Source: Puccinia triticina (Eukaryota > Basidiomycota > Pucciniomycetes > Pucciniales > Pucciniaceae). Taken from it: a DNA stretch of 64,000 nucleotides. The stretch spans positions 6,865,501-6,929,500 of the forward strand of contig NC_070559.1 in assembly GCF_026914185.1 (NCBI RefSeq), in the 5' to 3' direction. The first letter of the stretch is position 1, and each line of letters begins with the position of its first letter. The notes beneath the pieces are model-generated. The model saw only the letters and a list, made by a program, of their open reading frames with translations, was not told the DNA's origin and did no database searches. Both the position numbers and the translations under genes were made by a program. Below are positions 1-10,318 of this stretch, piece by piece.

Positions 1-338
1 AAAAGTATGGCTTTGACCGAGGCCTGTTTGAACAATGCCCTCCCAAAACCCATGAACTCCTTTTTATTTCATTTGGGATTCAAGAGTGTTTTTGGAGGGA
101 TCCGACCTCAGGAAGGTGGAAAGTGAAAGGGCAGATGTAGGCGGACAATTCTGTCTGCTCAGATTTTCGATGGCTTTTACTTGAGTTGAGATATCAAGAG
201 TTGAAGATTTTGAAAATTTTCCCCAGCCAAATGGGATTTCTGCTGCCTACTGTTTTGCAAGGTAGGGTGTAAGTCCCTCCTTCGGAGGGTTGCTTTGCGA
301 CAGCGCTCGCGCGCCTCTGATCAAGGGACTTAGCTAAG
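1..338. mobile_element. Right part of a non-autonomous TIR element (copy A)
   Basis: This stretch matches 61,840-62,143 closely and is cut by the window edge. It ends in the same terminus (GGGACTTAGCTAAG), preceded by a GC-rich stem (AAGTCCCTCCTTCGGAGGG) and a GCCTACTGTTTTGCAAGG block. No transposase is visible in it. Copy A keeps about 45 bp of terminal hairpin that the right end of copy B (61,562-62,143) lacks, so A is the better guide to the complete end. Confidence 0.75.
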
Positions 339-779
339 TTTGGGATTATTACCAGGCTTCAATTATTTTACATGGCCGTTGGGGCGAACCTGAATGTACA
401 CAGCAGTTGCACATTGCCGCCGAAGCACCCAAAGTTTGGCCGTCAATTTGATGGACGCGCCCCAGCCATTCATGACCGTTCACATGCCGGCCTCCGGTCA
501 ACCGTCAAGCGGACCGCCAAACTTGGCGGCACCCCCGCCAATGCGCAATTGGGCAAGCGGCTGGCAAAAGTAAGGGTGGCTCAAACCCAGTGGCAGTTTG
601 CCGTTGAACCCAAGCCCCCCTACAAAATTGATCAGGGCCATTTGCTCACTGTTTGACCACAATTGCCGGCTGATCACATCACCCCGAGCCCAAAACCACG
701 CTCACTTCCAGATCCACTGCTGCTCACAGCTCTCCAATCCCTTTTGGCAGACATACTCGGGTCAACTCACAAGACACGC
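339..779. other. No gene recognised
   Basis: Unique-looking sequence between the TIR element and the carrier relic. Short open frames occur, but none has a recognisable motif or plausible splice context. Confidence 0.5.
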
Positions 780-1510
780 TCACTTTGGTTTTACGGCCAC
801 CTGGGCACTTTTTTTTTTGTTTTTATTGAATTTTACAGTTTTTAATTGCGGCAGTAGACCTTGGTAAAAGCCGGTAAAGCCCTTGTTTTTGAATACTTTC
901 TTGACACAATCCATGCTGTTCTTGTAAAGAAGTTCTCCAACGACTTTACTACACTGGTTTTGCATACGAGTCTTCACAAGGTCGATTGGATACACAGTTG
1001 TGGCTCCTACTTATACAGACAATGAGTTTCATAAGACGTTGGAAATGTACAGCCGGTAAGGGAGCGTGCAAGATTAGCCGTCAATCTAATGGTTTCGGCC
1101 AATACGACACTGTCGGAATGTAGCTTACAGGCACCAGCAATCCCACCCAGTCCAAAGTTGTAAATCGATTTGCCTAATCCGTGCCAGAAGGTTGTTCGGC
1201 GTTCCCACATTGGATCCAAGAGCATGCCGAAGTCAGCAAGCCCAAGACGCGCATTCAATTCGCCCATGCCAGCAAAAGGAAACAATCAGCTCACTCGAAT
1301 TCTGTGTCTGGTTTTTTCAACAGAGTTTGGAAAACCACGAAATCGTCCCAGGTAACTTTGCCGTTCTTCTTGAGATCGGCAATTTTGAATAAAATCGAAT
1401 ATTGGGATTTATGGATCTTATGAAATGTTTCATTCGAGGGTGCAACTGCGTTGATGAAACCGTCCTTGTTCAAAAACCTGTCAACATCAAGCTCAAGGAT
1501 CTCAGCAGAG
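780..1510 (-). pseudogene. Decayed mitochondrial aspartate/glutamate carrier relic
   Basis: Read on the minus strand, three blocks match calcium-regulated mitochondrial aspartate/glutamate carriers (Agc1/citrin type) in the correct order. About 1,510-1,291 holds an EF-hand region (NKDGFINAVAPSNETFHKIH, then KIADLKKNGKVTWDDF). About 1,180-1,130 holds SIYNFGLGGIAGA, the lead-in to the first carrier repeat. About 995-830 holds [13 protein letters not shown], the Px[DE]xx[KR] carrier signature, followed by [13 protein letters not shown]. In-frame stops separate the blocks, unrelated sequence lies between the second and third, and the remaining five transmembrane helices are absent. Family membership rests on the motifs; that it is dead follows from the stops and missing domains. 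It may be a fragment carried along with the neighbouring LTV1 piece. Confidence 0.72.
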
Positions 1511-2990
1511 GTGCTTGCTCAAGACGATCGAGTCTGTGAGTGGAAAACTGACTTTGTGTCTGTGCTTGTGTCATCTTGGATGGCAAATTGTTCAAACTGA
1601 TTCTTCCAGCGATCAAACTCAGTGCGTTCAGCGAGAGCAACTGCGTGGAGGGACAATGCAACACCGTTTCAGATATCAGTTCTTATGCGTCCACCCACGA
1701 CTGGCACTTAGTAAGGCGAGCAGGACAAAGCAAGAACGGGACAAGAGCCGCGTGATGGGGAGCTCGAGTCAGCCATGAGCTCATCAAGGCGGGTGATCGA
1801 AGATGGCCGGCAAGACGGCAAGAGGAAAGACCCCAAGATGGCTTACAGGGAACCTTGACAGGCTGACTTGGAGTCTGCAAGGAGCCGATGGAGCCAAGCA
1901 AGGTGCGGAGCTCGATGGAGGATGCGATGTGGAGGTGGGCGTGCTGTGGATGGGGTGTGGGCCGGGCAAGGAGGAGGCAGGCACAAAGGGACACGTATGT
2001 GGGTTGGTGAGGGTGGGGGAGATGGAGAGTGGCGGTGATCCGATGAGCGGACTTAGAAAAAATGAGGCGGGTGGATGGGTGAGGGCCAAGGGTGATGTGT
2101 CCCTCTGATGGGCGGACTTTGTCTTGGCCCCCTCTGCCCTTTTTTTTTGGTTTACATAGCAAACGGGAGGAGTTGTCGAGGTGTTGGTTGCCCATCGTTG
2201 CCAATCTGCAGGCCGTTAGTGAATGTTGACTGCATGTTGATGCTGTGGCCGGCGGCGGATCGTTGGTCAGGTGATTTTGCCGGCCATTCAACTGGGGTAA
2301 AGTCACGGGTTACTTACCTGACTGCAAAATCCGGCGGGTTGGTTGGTAGTTTGGTGGTCATTTTGCCGGCTGACCGGAGGCCGACAGGTGGGCGGTCAAT
2401 CAGGCGGGTGTTTTGTCTTTGACGGCAGTTTTGACGGGCAAAACCTTAATCCGTGCAACTGCCGTGTACACGGCGGGGGTACTTCCTGCCGCGACCTTGG
2501 GTGGATCTGACGGGTTGCGCTTGATCCGTGAAACGGACGAGGGATCCACCGTGGATCCAACAGGTCGCGCTTGATCTGTGAAACGGACATGGGATCCACC
2601 GTTTCCCACATGATTGTGGGCACGCTGTAGGAGATGGACAGGGGTCTTGATTCCTCGTCACTCCAATGAGAAAACTTCAGTGGACTCTACGCAAGGAGAT
2701 TGAATCTTGGTGGAGTCCATGAAAGCACTTTTTTGTGTGCGTCAAAACCACATACTCCTCTTTTTGCTATGTGGACTCCACATGCCCCAACTGGCTGTTG
2801 ATTGGCAGTCTCATCACTTGCCCAGTTAGGTTTTGATGCCCCAAAAAATTGGCAAGCCCTGATCTCCAAGCTGCCTCTTGGAACCAAGGCCTGACCAACC
2901 TCAACAACCAATTCAACCAAGTTGAGTGTCTCACCCCTCCCCATCCCTCTCCCAGCCCAGGTCTGACGTTGTGTGTGTGTGTGTGTGCAG
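1511..2990. other. Intergenic sequence, no gene recognised
   Basis: G-rich on the plus strand from about 1,800 to 2,420. Two near copies of a 'gatctgtgaaacggacnngggatccaccgt' type motif lie at about 2,520-2,600. A (TG)n tract at about 2,970-2,987 immediately precedes the first visible LTV1 acceptor. The N-terminal half of LTV1 is not in this interval. Confidence 0.5.
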
Positions 2991-3834
2991 ATCAAGAAGG
3001 AGTACGAGTGGTCGGACACGGAGTCCATTGAGGGCTTGGAGGCCTCCAACGCCACCGCCACGCCCGGCCAGCAGGTGCGGGCCGACTTTGAGGAGATCAT
3101 GGACGACTTCCTTGGCCGCTTCAAGGTCCTTGGCGGCAAGATGAAGCCCGTCATGGCCGGCAACTCCCCCCTCGATAAGCTCAACACCCTCTGCTCCAAG
3201 CTCCTTGGCCCCGCCGCACAGCCCAACTGCCACCTCAAACGCCGCGCCGTCAAGGAGCAGATCCTTGCCAAACTCAAGGCCGACCAACATGCCCACGACT
3301 CCCGGCTTGCATTGCCCTCCCAGGCTGCCATCAGGGAACGATACACCACCCTTGATCGGCACGATCACCAGGACAAGTGGGACTGCCAAACCATCCTGTG
3401 TAAGCCCTTGCATTCCTCATACCCCTCCAAAAAAACCCACTGAAGCCTTTGCATCTGTTAAGCTACTTATTCCAACCTGGAGAACCACCCGCGAGTTATC
3501 AGGATCAGGGACGCGATTGGTGCTGCGGAGCGCAAGCCCCGGGACAAAGCTGTTGGGGCGCGCGTGGAGCCAAAGATCGGGATTGACAGGGCCATGGGGT
3601 TTCCCGTCATCAACAGCCACATGTCTGCTTTGCAGGACCAGGCCGACAAGGCCAGCGATGGCAACAGCTCTGGTAACTATGCCTTTTTTGGAAGGGGTGT
3701 TGAGGGTGGTGACACTGACTCTGGACACCCATTCCACGACAGACTTGGCCCGTGAGACGCTCAAGCGCAACCGCAACAAAGCCCCCAAGACCAAGCGGGC
3801 GCGCCCAGTGTATGCAATTGTGAAGTCGGGATGA
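2991..3834 (+). CDS. LTV1: LTV1-like ribosome-biogenesis factor, C-terminal half only
   Basis: Three exons (2,991-3,399; 3,463-3,672; 3,743-3,834) join in phase through GT-AG introns and encode about 236 residues. EEIMDDFLGRFKVLGGKM and ILSTYSNLENHPR (the second created only by splicing the first intron) are characteristic of Ltv1, the 40S assembly and export factor. The C-terminus is basic (LKRNRNKAPKTKRARPVY). The first visible exon follows a TG-repeat/CAG acceptor, so the reading frame must come from upstream. I find no N-terminal exons in the 3 kb before it, where Ltv1 should supply about another 200-250 residues. The frames are undamaged and GC-rich, so this is either a recent 5'-truncated copy or a gene separated from its 5' exons by insertion. 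Expression is doubtful. Confidence 0.68.
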
Positions 3835-4430
3835 TCGGGATGAACAGGCCTCTTCAATCTTTGATACAAAGCATATTGTAAATTTCTCTTCCCTCTTTTA
3901 AATTTGTGTCTCTAGCTCTTCTTCTTGTTATTTGATGTAATGCATCAGCTGTTACCCCCTGGGAACAGCTTTCAGCTCAGACAAATTTCACCCGATGAAC
4001 CTATATTTCTGGTCAGAGATAAGGTCAATGAGCCCATCTGATGCATGGCCCCACGTGGATCCAACCACTTGTTGGATTGTGGATGGGGAGGCTTTGATGT
4101 GTCCACAGAAAGCTCATGGCATCCGTGGATTTCTTGGGTTGATCCCGTCAAGGCCACCCCTGAGATATGGGTGGTGACCTCGTGATACCCTGGACCGTCA
4201 CCTGCAGGTCCGACCTCGCGCACGGGTTCCCAAGGAATCCTCGGAGATTTGCAGTTAGGTGCACGTGGAGGTACTCCCGGGGTGTAGCCTAAACAAAGAT
4301 CACCATTATAATTTGGTTGTGGATTTGCAACAACAGCAAAAAAAAAGTGCAACAAAAAAAAGCGACCAACATGCCGAGTAGCCTCCCCGGGAAGCGGGTG
4401 CTTTAACTGCTGGAACGGACCAGTCATTGA
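3835..4430. other. 3' flank of LTV1, no gene recognised
   Basis: An AT-rich stretch right after the LTV1 stop (about 3,870-3,940) may hold its 3' end. The remainder contains no supported reading frame. Confidence 0.4.
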
Positions 4431-5110
4431 GGCTCAATGACCGGAACGACCTGGCCATTGAGGAAGTTGTGTGTTCCCCCTCCCCGTGGCCGGTTGTACC
4501 GCTTGGTGCTCATCTACATGTGTCAGCATATATCGGCGATCACGCTTGATGGCCAGGTAGCTGGTCCGTACCGGTCATCAAGGCTGAACTCTTGATGCCG
4601 GGTGTGTATATTAGCACTCTTCACGTAAGCTAAACATCAGCAAGATTGAAATAAATTTTATCCCATTGTGCCAGCCAATTTGGCTGGGAAAGTATGCTGA
4701 TGTATATCTCTCACCATGGTCATAGATTTCTTATGTGAACAGTGCTATTCTACTTTCTCATACATCTGGCCATTGAAAGGAGTGTGAAATTTCCTCTCAA
4801 TGGCTGGGGTCATCGATAGCAACACACTACTCAATAGCCGGCCATCAAGAGGGTGTACACACTCTCATCGATGGCCCGTCTATTCCAGTCATTGAGGGGA
4901 GTGTGAATCTCCTCTCAATCATTGTCAGGTACACACTCCCTTTGTGACCTGCCATCCGGCCTTCAAGAACAACTCACCAAGCCTTCAATGGCCGACCCCA
5001 ACCGTTCATCAAGAGGGGATCAAACTACTCCCCTCAAAGAACATTTCATTCCCGCCATTCTGGTCCATTCCAGTATGACCAATACCCGCGCCGGGGATCG
5101 GTATCGGTCA
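4431..5110. repeat. Diverged array of GATGGCCGGT-type palindromes
   Basis: Repeated half-sites of the form TCAATGACCGG / CCGGTCATCAAG and CTCAATGGCTGG / CCGGCCATCAAG recur at irregular spacing. They are the same words as in the better-preserved array at 42,329-43,100, so this looks like an older relative of that repeat. Confidence 0.6.
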
Positions 5111-5930
5111 TACTGGATGAGATCCGCCCGCGGCTGGGTGGGAGGGTGGGCACCTGAGATGGTCAGCATACGTACTCGACATTTTTTTTGTGTGTACATA
5201 ACCATGGTGATTCTACCAAAGCAGAATTGCTTAGGCTAGATTCATCTCCCCGGTTGGATCAACCGGGGATCAACTTGACCCGGAGCTTGGTTTGGAGCTA
5301 GTGGGGTATAAATCTAGCCCCCACTAGTCCTCGGACTAACTTTTAAAATGAATATGCATCATGCTCAATGGCATGAACTCTATGTGTTTAGGTGCCAAAC
5401 ACATACCATACAGGCACCTAATCACATAATCTCTGACAGCCTCGGACCTCCCAATCTACACCAATGTGGTCAGCCACTCAGATTAGCTTACTCCGACCGT
5501 AATCCAAGCTAGTTAGTCCAGACTAACTTAGCAACGGATGCGGATGCTCTAAGAGCATCTCCACCGCGGGTGCTAAACTGTGTTGCCAAATCTTTGAGTT
5601 TGGCGACTGGGGCGCAGTTTTAGCAACCTGCAGCGAGGCAGCTTTGCACCGCAAGTTGCCATGATTGGCAGCTTGTGGTTGTGAAATGTGTGGTTTTGTG
5701 TTGCTGTCGGGGGAGAAGGTGAGAGTATCACATGAGAGATGTGTGATACTTGCAAGGGTGGCGCAAGGTTGGGGTTCTATCCTGTTTCCAAATTTGCAAA
5801 CAGGATAGCTACCTCATTTTGGGATCCACTGGTGAACAATTTCATTTTTGGCTAATTGACTGGTCTCTAATTGTGGATTTCTCATATTTGATACCCCCTA
5901 TTGTTATTCCCAAATACAGCCCAATACACT
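5111..5930. other. Repeat-derived sequence without a gene
   Basis: It contains a perfect 9-bp-arm palindrome (CCCCGGTTG-gat-CAACCGGGG, 5,248-5,268). At about 5,551 it contains an AGAGCATCTCCACCGCGGG terminus, which matches the ends of the TIR element at 42,112-44,105. No protein-coding gene is supported. Confidence 0.5.
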
Positions 5931-5944
5931 AACAGTTAGTGTAT
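5924..5944. repeat. Perfect short palindrome ATACACTAAC-a-GTTAGTGTAT
   Basis: Two 10-bp arms around a single base. A second, imperfect copy lies about 70 bp downstream (around 5,996-6,020), in AT-rich DNA with further TTAGTGTAT half-sites up to about 6,670. Probably a terminus or internal unit of an AT-rich MITE. Confidence 0.55.
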
Positions 5945-6213
5945 CCAAAGTTTCTCATTGAAGATCTTGGGTATTGTTATCCAGGATACACTCAAAATAC
6001 ACTAACAGGTAGTGTATTTCTTTCGGATAACCAAGATTTCACTGAAAGTTAGTGTATCAGAGTTAGGATAAAAATCTTCTGCACTACAGTCTCTGTTATT
6101 TCATGGTTTTTGGCCTCTAGAAAATGATTCTCAAAACATTATGTCCTACATTTATTTTTTTGCAACTCAAAACCAACTTGACTACCAGAAATATCAATAC
6201 ACTTAATACACTT

Positions 6214-6415
6214 AAGGTGTTCAAAGTTGAAATCATAAAATTTTCAATACATAAAATCATAAAATCGTAAAACTTTCAAGTGATGATTTTATATGTACCA
6301 TTCTAGAAATATTGCTCTAATTTGAGTGCTTAGGTGGAACATATTTTTTTCTGCTTAGAATTTTATGATTTTATGGTGTTTATATGATTTTATGCAAGAC
6401 AACTTTGAACACCCT
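6214..6415. mobile_element. AT-rich MITE with AGGTGTTCAAAGTTG ends
   Basis: The left end AAGGTGTTCAAAGTTG and the right end CAACTTTGAACACCCT are inverted copies. Further CATAAAAT/ATTTTATG inverted blocks lie inside. About 200 bp, no coding capacity. No clear target duplication seen. Confidence 0.6.
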
Positions 6416-6837
6416 AACTGAAAGTAATTTTATCATTAATTGCAGAGATAAAATATCAGTTATTGTATTTTTTATCAGGAATAACAACAGATAACAATCA
6501 TAAGAATAGGATTTGGTTATTGTTAACCTGACATATTTCAGCTACACTAACAATACAATAACAGATAAAAGAATAACATCAAAAATATGTATTGTTATTG
6601 ACAGAAAATCATGTGGATAACAGTATTATGTGTGTAGTGCAGTGGAAAAAACTAACAATACAGTTAGTGTGTCAGCCCACCTTTGGTTTTTGCAAGCATG
6701 TCCAGCAGCTCTACAAGGGGCTTGATGGATGGTGGAGGGCTGTCTGTCTGCACAAGAAGCTAGGCTTCAAGGCCGTGCCACTCATGAGCCTGCCTGGGTA
6801 GTGGTTGATGTGTAATAAGTGATCCTTTGAAAATTGG

Positions 6838-7075
6838 GGGTTGGCCAAGCCTTAGGTGCGTCAGGATTCACGCCAAAGCTCGACTCTTGGGGGCAAGACT
6901 CTCTGTGAGACAGAGACCCTGCGGGACCCTCCTCCAGAGAGGCTTTGTTAAGCTTGGGTGGGATGCCAAACCAAGCTTAACTAAGCCTCTCCTTTGGAGA
7001 CGCCCTCCTGCAAGCGGGAGGGTGCTTGCGCCGCGCAAGCACAGGGAGGGACTTGTGTTAAGTTTGATGCCAAAG
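6838..7075. repeat. Cluster of GC-rich foldback modules
   Basis: Inverted words include TTAAGCTTGG/CCAAGCTTAA around 6,950-6,982, GGAGAGGCTT/AAGCCTCTCC type ends, and a GGGAGGGACTTGTGTTAAG end at about 7,040-7,060. The same modules recur at 15,991, 16,654, 20,551, 42,054 and 44,727, which suggests one family of short hairpin elements. Confidence 0.6.
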
Positions 7076-7137
7076 GGACATGGGATATCATCATTTCCCC
7101 TGTCCCCCCAAAAATAACCTACATATCTGCTTATTGA

Positions 7138-7269
7138 AGGACTTCCTGTCAATCTGGGAACTCAGATTTTGTGGGGAAATCTGGGCTCAATCATCCCAAA
7201 TCCTAGATCTGCCTAGATTTCCCTGTGAAATCTGGGAAAATCTGGGTTTCCAGATTGGCGGGAAGTCCT
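7138..7269. mobile_element. Short MITE with AGGACTTCC ends (copy 1)
   Basis: The left end AGGACTTCCTGTCAATCTG and the right end CAGATTGGCGGGAAGTCCT are inverted repeats around CAGATTT/AAATCTG-rich DNA. Length 132 bp. A second member with nearly the same ends and length lies at 61,342-61,477. Confidence 0.72.
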
Positions 7270-7659
7270 CCATTACACTCCCAAAATTTTGGGGACGGTC
7301 AAACGTAGCCTTATGTGATGTCACACACTTACCTAATGGGACCGGCTAAATGCACACCAAATGTATGGTGTGCCAGTGAGGTATATTGGCGTGAAATTAA
7401 GTCCACACCAGCGCCAGGGTCTTCCTGTCAGACTACACCAATTGAGTGGTGTAGCTGCACTACAAACATTATGTAATTTACATGCATGTATAGCGGTTCA
7501 ATGTCATGGTAAAGCGGTTCAACATATAGCGGTGGCGTTTTTTTTGAGTACTACAAATGAAAATTATTGAATTGAAAAAGAATTTGACTTGGTATTGATC
7601 AAAATTTATAGCTCATTAAGCACACAATGCATCTTTTAAAATTTGCCATTAGCAGGATT

Positions 7660-8470
7660 TTGCCTCATTATCTGGAATATAAGTTGGTTTGCATCAGTGT
7701 GTAATGCCACAATCAGTGAGTAGAGTGTTTTTCAATGAAGAAAAATTGGGGACCATTTTATTTACAGTTGCAGCATTTTTCCACACCAATGTGCATGCTT
7801 GCAGCCTAAATAGCGGGATTTTCACCTGTTTTTGCAGTTTTGCGCCAGTGTGTAATGCCACAATCAGTGAGAAGAGTGTTTATTAATATGGCATATTATT
7901 CAATGGAGATTATTTTGGAACCATTCAATTTACAGTTGTGGCATTTTTCCACCCCAATGTGCATGCTTGCAGCCTAAATAGCAGGATTTTCACTTGTTTT
8001 TGCTATTTTCCACCAGTGTGTAATGCCACAATCAGTGATTGGAGTACTTATTATGCAAGAGTATTCAATTGAGAAAATTTGGGCACCATTTGATTTACAG
8101 TTGCGGCATTTTTCCACCCCAATGTGCATGCTTGCAGCCTAAATAGCAGGATTTTCACCTGTTTTTGCTGTTTTGTACCAGTGTGTAATGCCACAATCAG
8201 TGAGAAGAGTATTTATTATGGAAGATTATTCAATGGAGAATATTTCGGCACCATTCAATTTAAATTTGCACCCTTTTTCCACACCAATATTGTGCATTCT
8301 CCCAGCCTAAATAGCAAGACTTTCACCTGTTTTTGCTGTTTTGCACCAGTGTGTAATGCCACAATTGGTGAGAAGAGTATTTATTATGGAAGATTATTCA
8401 ATGGAGAACATTTGGGCACCATTTGATTCACAGTTGTGGAACTTGTCCACCCCAATGTGCATGCTCTAAG
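7660..8470. repeat. Tandem array, period about 165-168 bp
   Basis: The landmark CAGTGTGTAATGCCACAAT starts at about 7,695, 7,846, 8,014, 8,179 and 8,347, and a second landmark (AATGTGCATGCTTGCAGCC) repeats in the same register. There are about 4.5 units, the first spacing being shorter (about 151 bp). No long frame is conserved across units, so this is satellite-like rather than coding. Confidence 0.85.
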
Positions 8471-9338
8471 CTACTTCCATTCCAGATGATGAGGGAAAAT
8501 GCTACTAATGGGCCATTTTCAAAGGTGCATTTTGACATGAAGATGTAACATTGAAACTATACAAATTCAATTGCTTCTTCAATTCAACAATACAATCTGC
8601 ATTAATTTAAAAAAATGCAACCACTATATATACCATGACTTTGAACTGCTATACATGCATGTAAAGTACATAATGTTGCGAGATTTTGAGGCAAAACTAG
8701 ATTGTACATTTCAGCAAGAGAAAAAGGAAAGAAAAGGAAAACAGAGGAAAGAAGAAATGTACCTAGAGGATCGGATAGAGCAACATAGACAACAGTAATG
8801 ACAAGAAGATAACAGAAAAACAAAAAAAACTGGAACAAGAGACTAAATAAATAAGACATTCAGTAGATAGAAAACAGGGAGATGAAAAAGGGACTGAGCA
8901 CAAGGAGGAGGAGAGGAGAGGGGTAGTCACCACTAATCTTGATTCCTGAAACTGGTGATCCCGCAACAGCGACTACAGAGATTGAAGATTGATTGATCTT
9001 TCTGTTGTTTGCTGAGTGTGCTTGGGTACTTATTGGTTCCAAGCGGGATGAGGAGAACAAAGGCGTGTGAGCAGAGGCAAACTTTGATTTGTGGCTGGCT
9101 GTGCAGATGTGCAGAGGAGAGCGCACAGCGGAGAGCGCGAGTTCTTTCCTGAGATTCTGACAAATGTTTGTAGTGGTGTGCTCCTGAATCTATGGACAAC
9201 GCCCGCCTCCTGTTACACTCCCGGCAACTAGACATGAGGAGGAATTTTTGACAGAAAGGCCACTGGGGCAAAATTAGACAAAAAAAGCCCCTCTTGGCTG
9301 GAAATTGAACCCGAGACCTATATAGTCAGTTTTTCTTT
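8471..9338. other. No gene recognised
   Basis: A/G-rich around 8,700-8,930. Open frames on both strands are short and compositionally biased. Nothing supported. Confidence 0.45.
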
Positions 9339-9642
9339 GGGGCAGGCTTTAGGCACGCCAAAAAATTCTGAGATGCACGCCAATAGCCACCGCAGACCGG
9401 CCATTGAGGGGAGGAGGGCTGGTTTTGGCGTGGCGGGGTGTTCACTCCATACCACCTGGAGTGCAGGGTTGCGCACTCCAAATGGGGGCTGGTTTTGGAG
9501 TGAACCATCCTGTTGTGCACTCCAAATGGGGGCTGGTTTTGGAGTGAACCATCCTGCACTCCAAAAATCTTGGAGTGGTCAGGAGTGCACGCCTTTTTTG
9601 GTGTGCATCTGGGAATATTTTGGCGTGCCTAAAGCCTGCCCC
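9339..9642. mobile_element. MITE with GGGGCAGGCTTTAGGC ends and 8-bp target duplication
   Basis: Terminal inverted repeats begin GGGGCAGGCTTTAGGCACGC on both sides and continue imperfectly for about 45 bp. The exact 8-bp direct repeat TTTTCTTT flanks it (9,331-9,338 and 9,643-9,650), which fits insertion by a hAT-type (8-bp) transposase. Inside are two tandem copies of about 43 bp (from about 9,473) containing GGGGGCTGGTTTTGGAGTG. No coding capacity. Confidence 0.88.
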
Positions 9643-10220
9643 TTTTCTTTCCAGGCAAGCCGCAAATATACCAACTACATTAGGAACATCTGGGAAAAAG
9701 AAACCAATTTAGATATGTATTCAATGATTTACATGAGGAGCATTTTGCAAAAAAAATGTCCCCCGGATACGTGTTACATGAGGCAGCTTGGTAGGGGCTC
9801 TCTGGGGTCCTGGTGTTCCTGGAAAGAAAAACCAAATATTCAGGGTCTTGGGTTCAATTCCCAACTAAAAAGGCTTTCCAATTTTCCTCTTGTAAGAAGT
9901 ATACAAGTCCTGCTGGGCCTTTCTCCCAAAAAACCCGGAATTAATAGAATTATAAGGCAGCTTGTTCAGGGCTTTCTGGGGTCCTGGTGGGCCTTGCTGC
10001 ATCCAGTAGCATCCACCAAAAATACCCTCCAAAATCCGGCTCTGATGCCAAGACAAGAGCTATAGAAACCCCAGTCGTCATTGTATCACGGCCACTCAAT
10101 TGTGTCGGCGTCTGAGAAGGGTGATGAGATGAAGGAAGACACATGGAGTCAATGTGGCGCACATGCGTGATGTGCTGTGATGTGGGTCGTGTAAATTTGG
10201 CAAGACACAACGAAAAAACA
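9643..10220. other. No gene; short direct repeats
   Basis: Related segments with GGCAGCTTG ... CTGGGGTCCTGGTG lie at about 9,782-9,815 and 9,956-9,990. No supported gene. Confidence 0.4.
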
Positions 10221-10318
10221 TGGTCAATATGGGGATCGAACCCATGACCTTGGCATGTACTACCCAGGCAGCAAGCCCGGGTATTAGTACCACGCTCTAC
10301 CGACTAAGCTAATCGACC
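10221..10318 (-). tRNA. tRNA-Ile (anticodon AAT) with a ~25-nt intron
   Basis: On the minus strand the acceptor GGTCGAT pairs with ATTGACC (one G-T pair), followed by discriminator A and a T-run terminator. The D-arm is GCTTAGTCGGTAGAGC. The anticodon stem TGGTA/TGCCA encloses loop CTAATA, giving anticodon AAT. The T-arm ATGGG-TTCGATC-CCCAT includes a canonical B box. A 25-nt insertion starting CCCGGGC sits one base 3' of the anticodon, the standard position for nuclear tRNA introns. The mature length is 73 nt. Confidence 0.93.
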
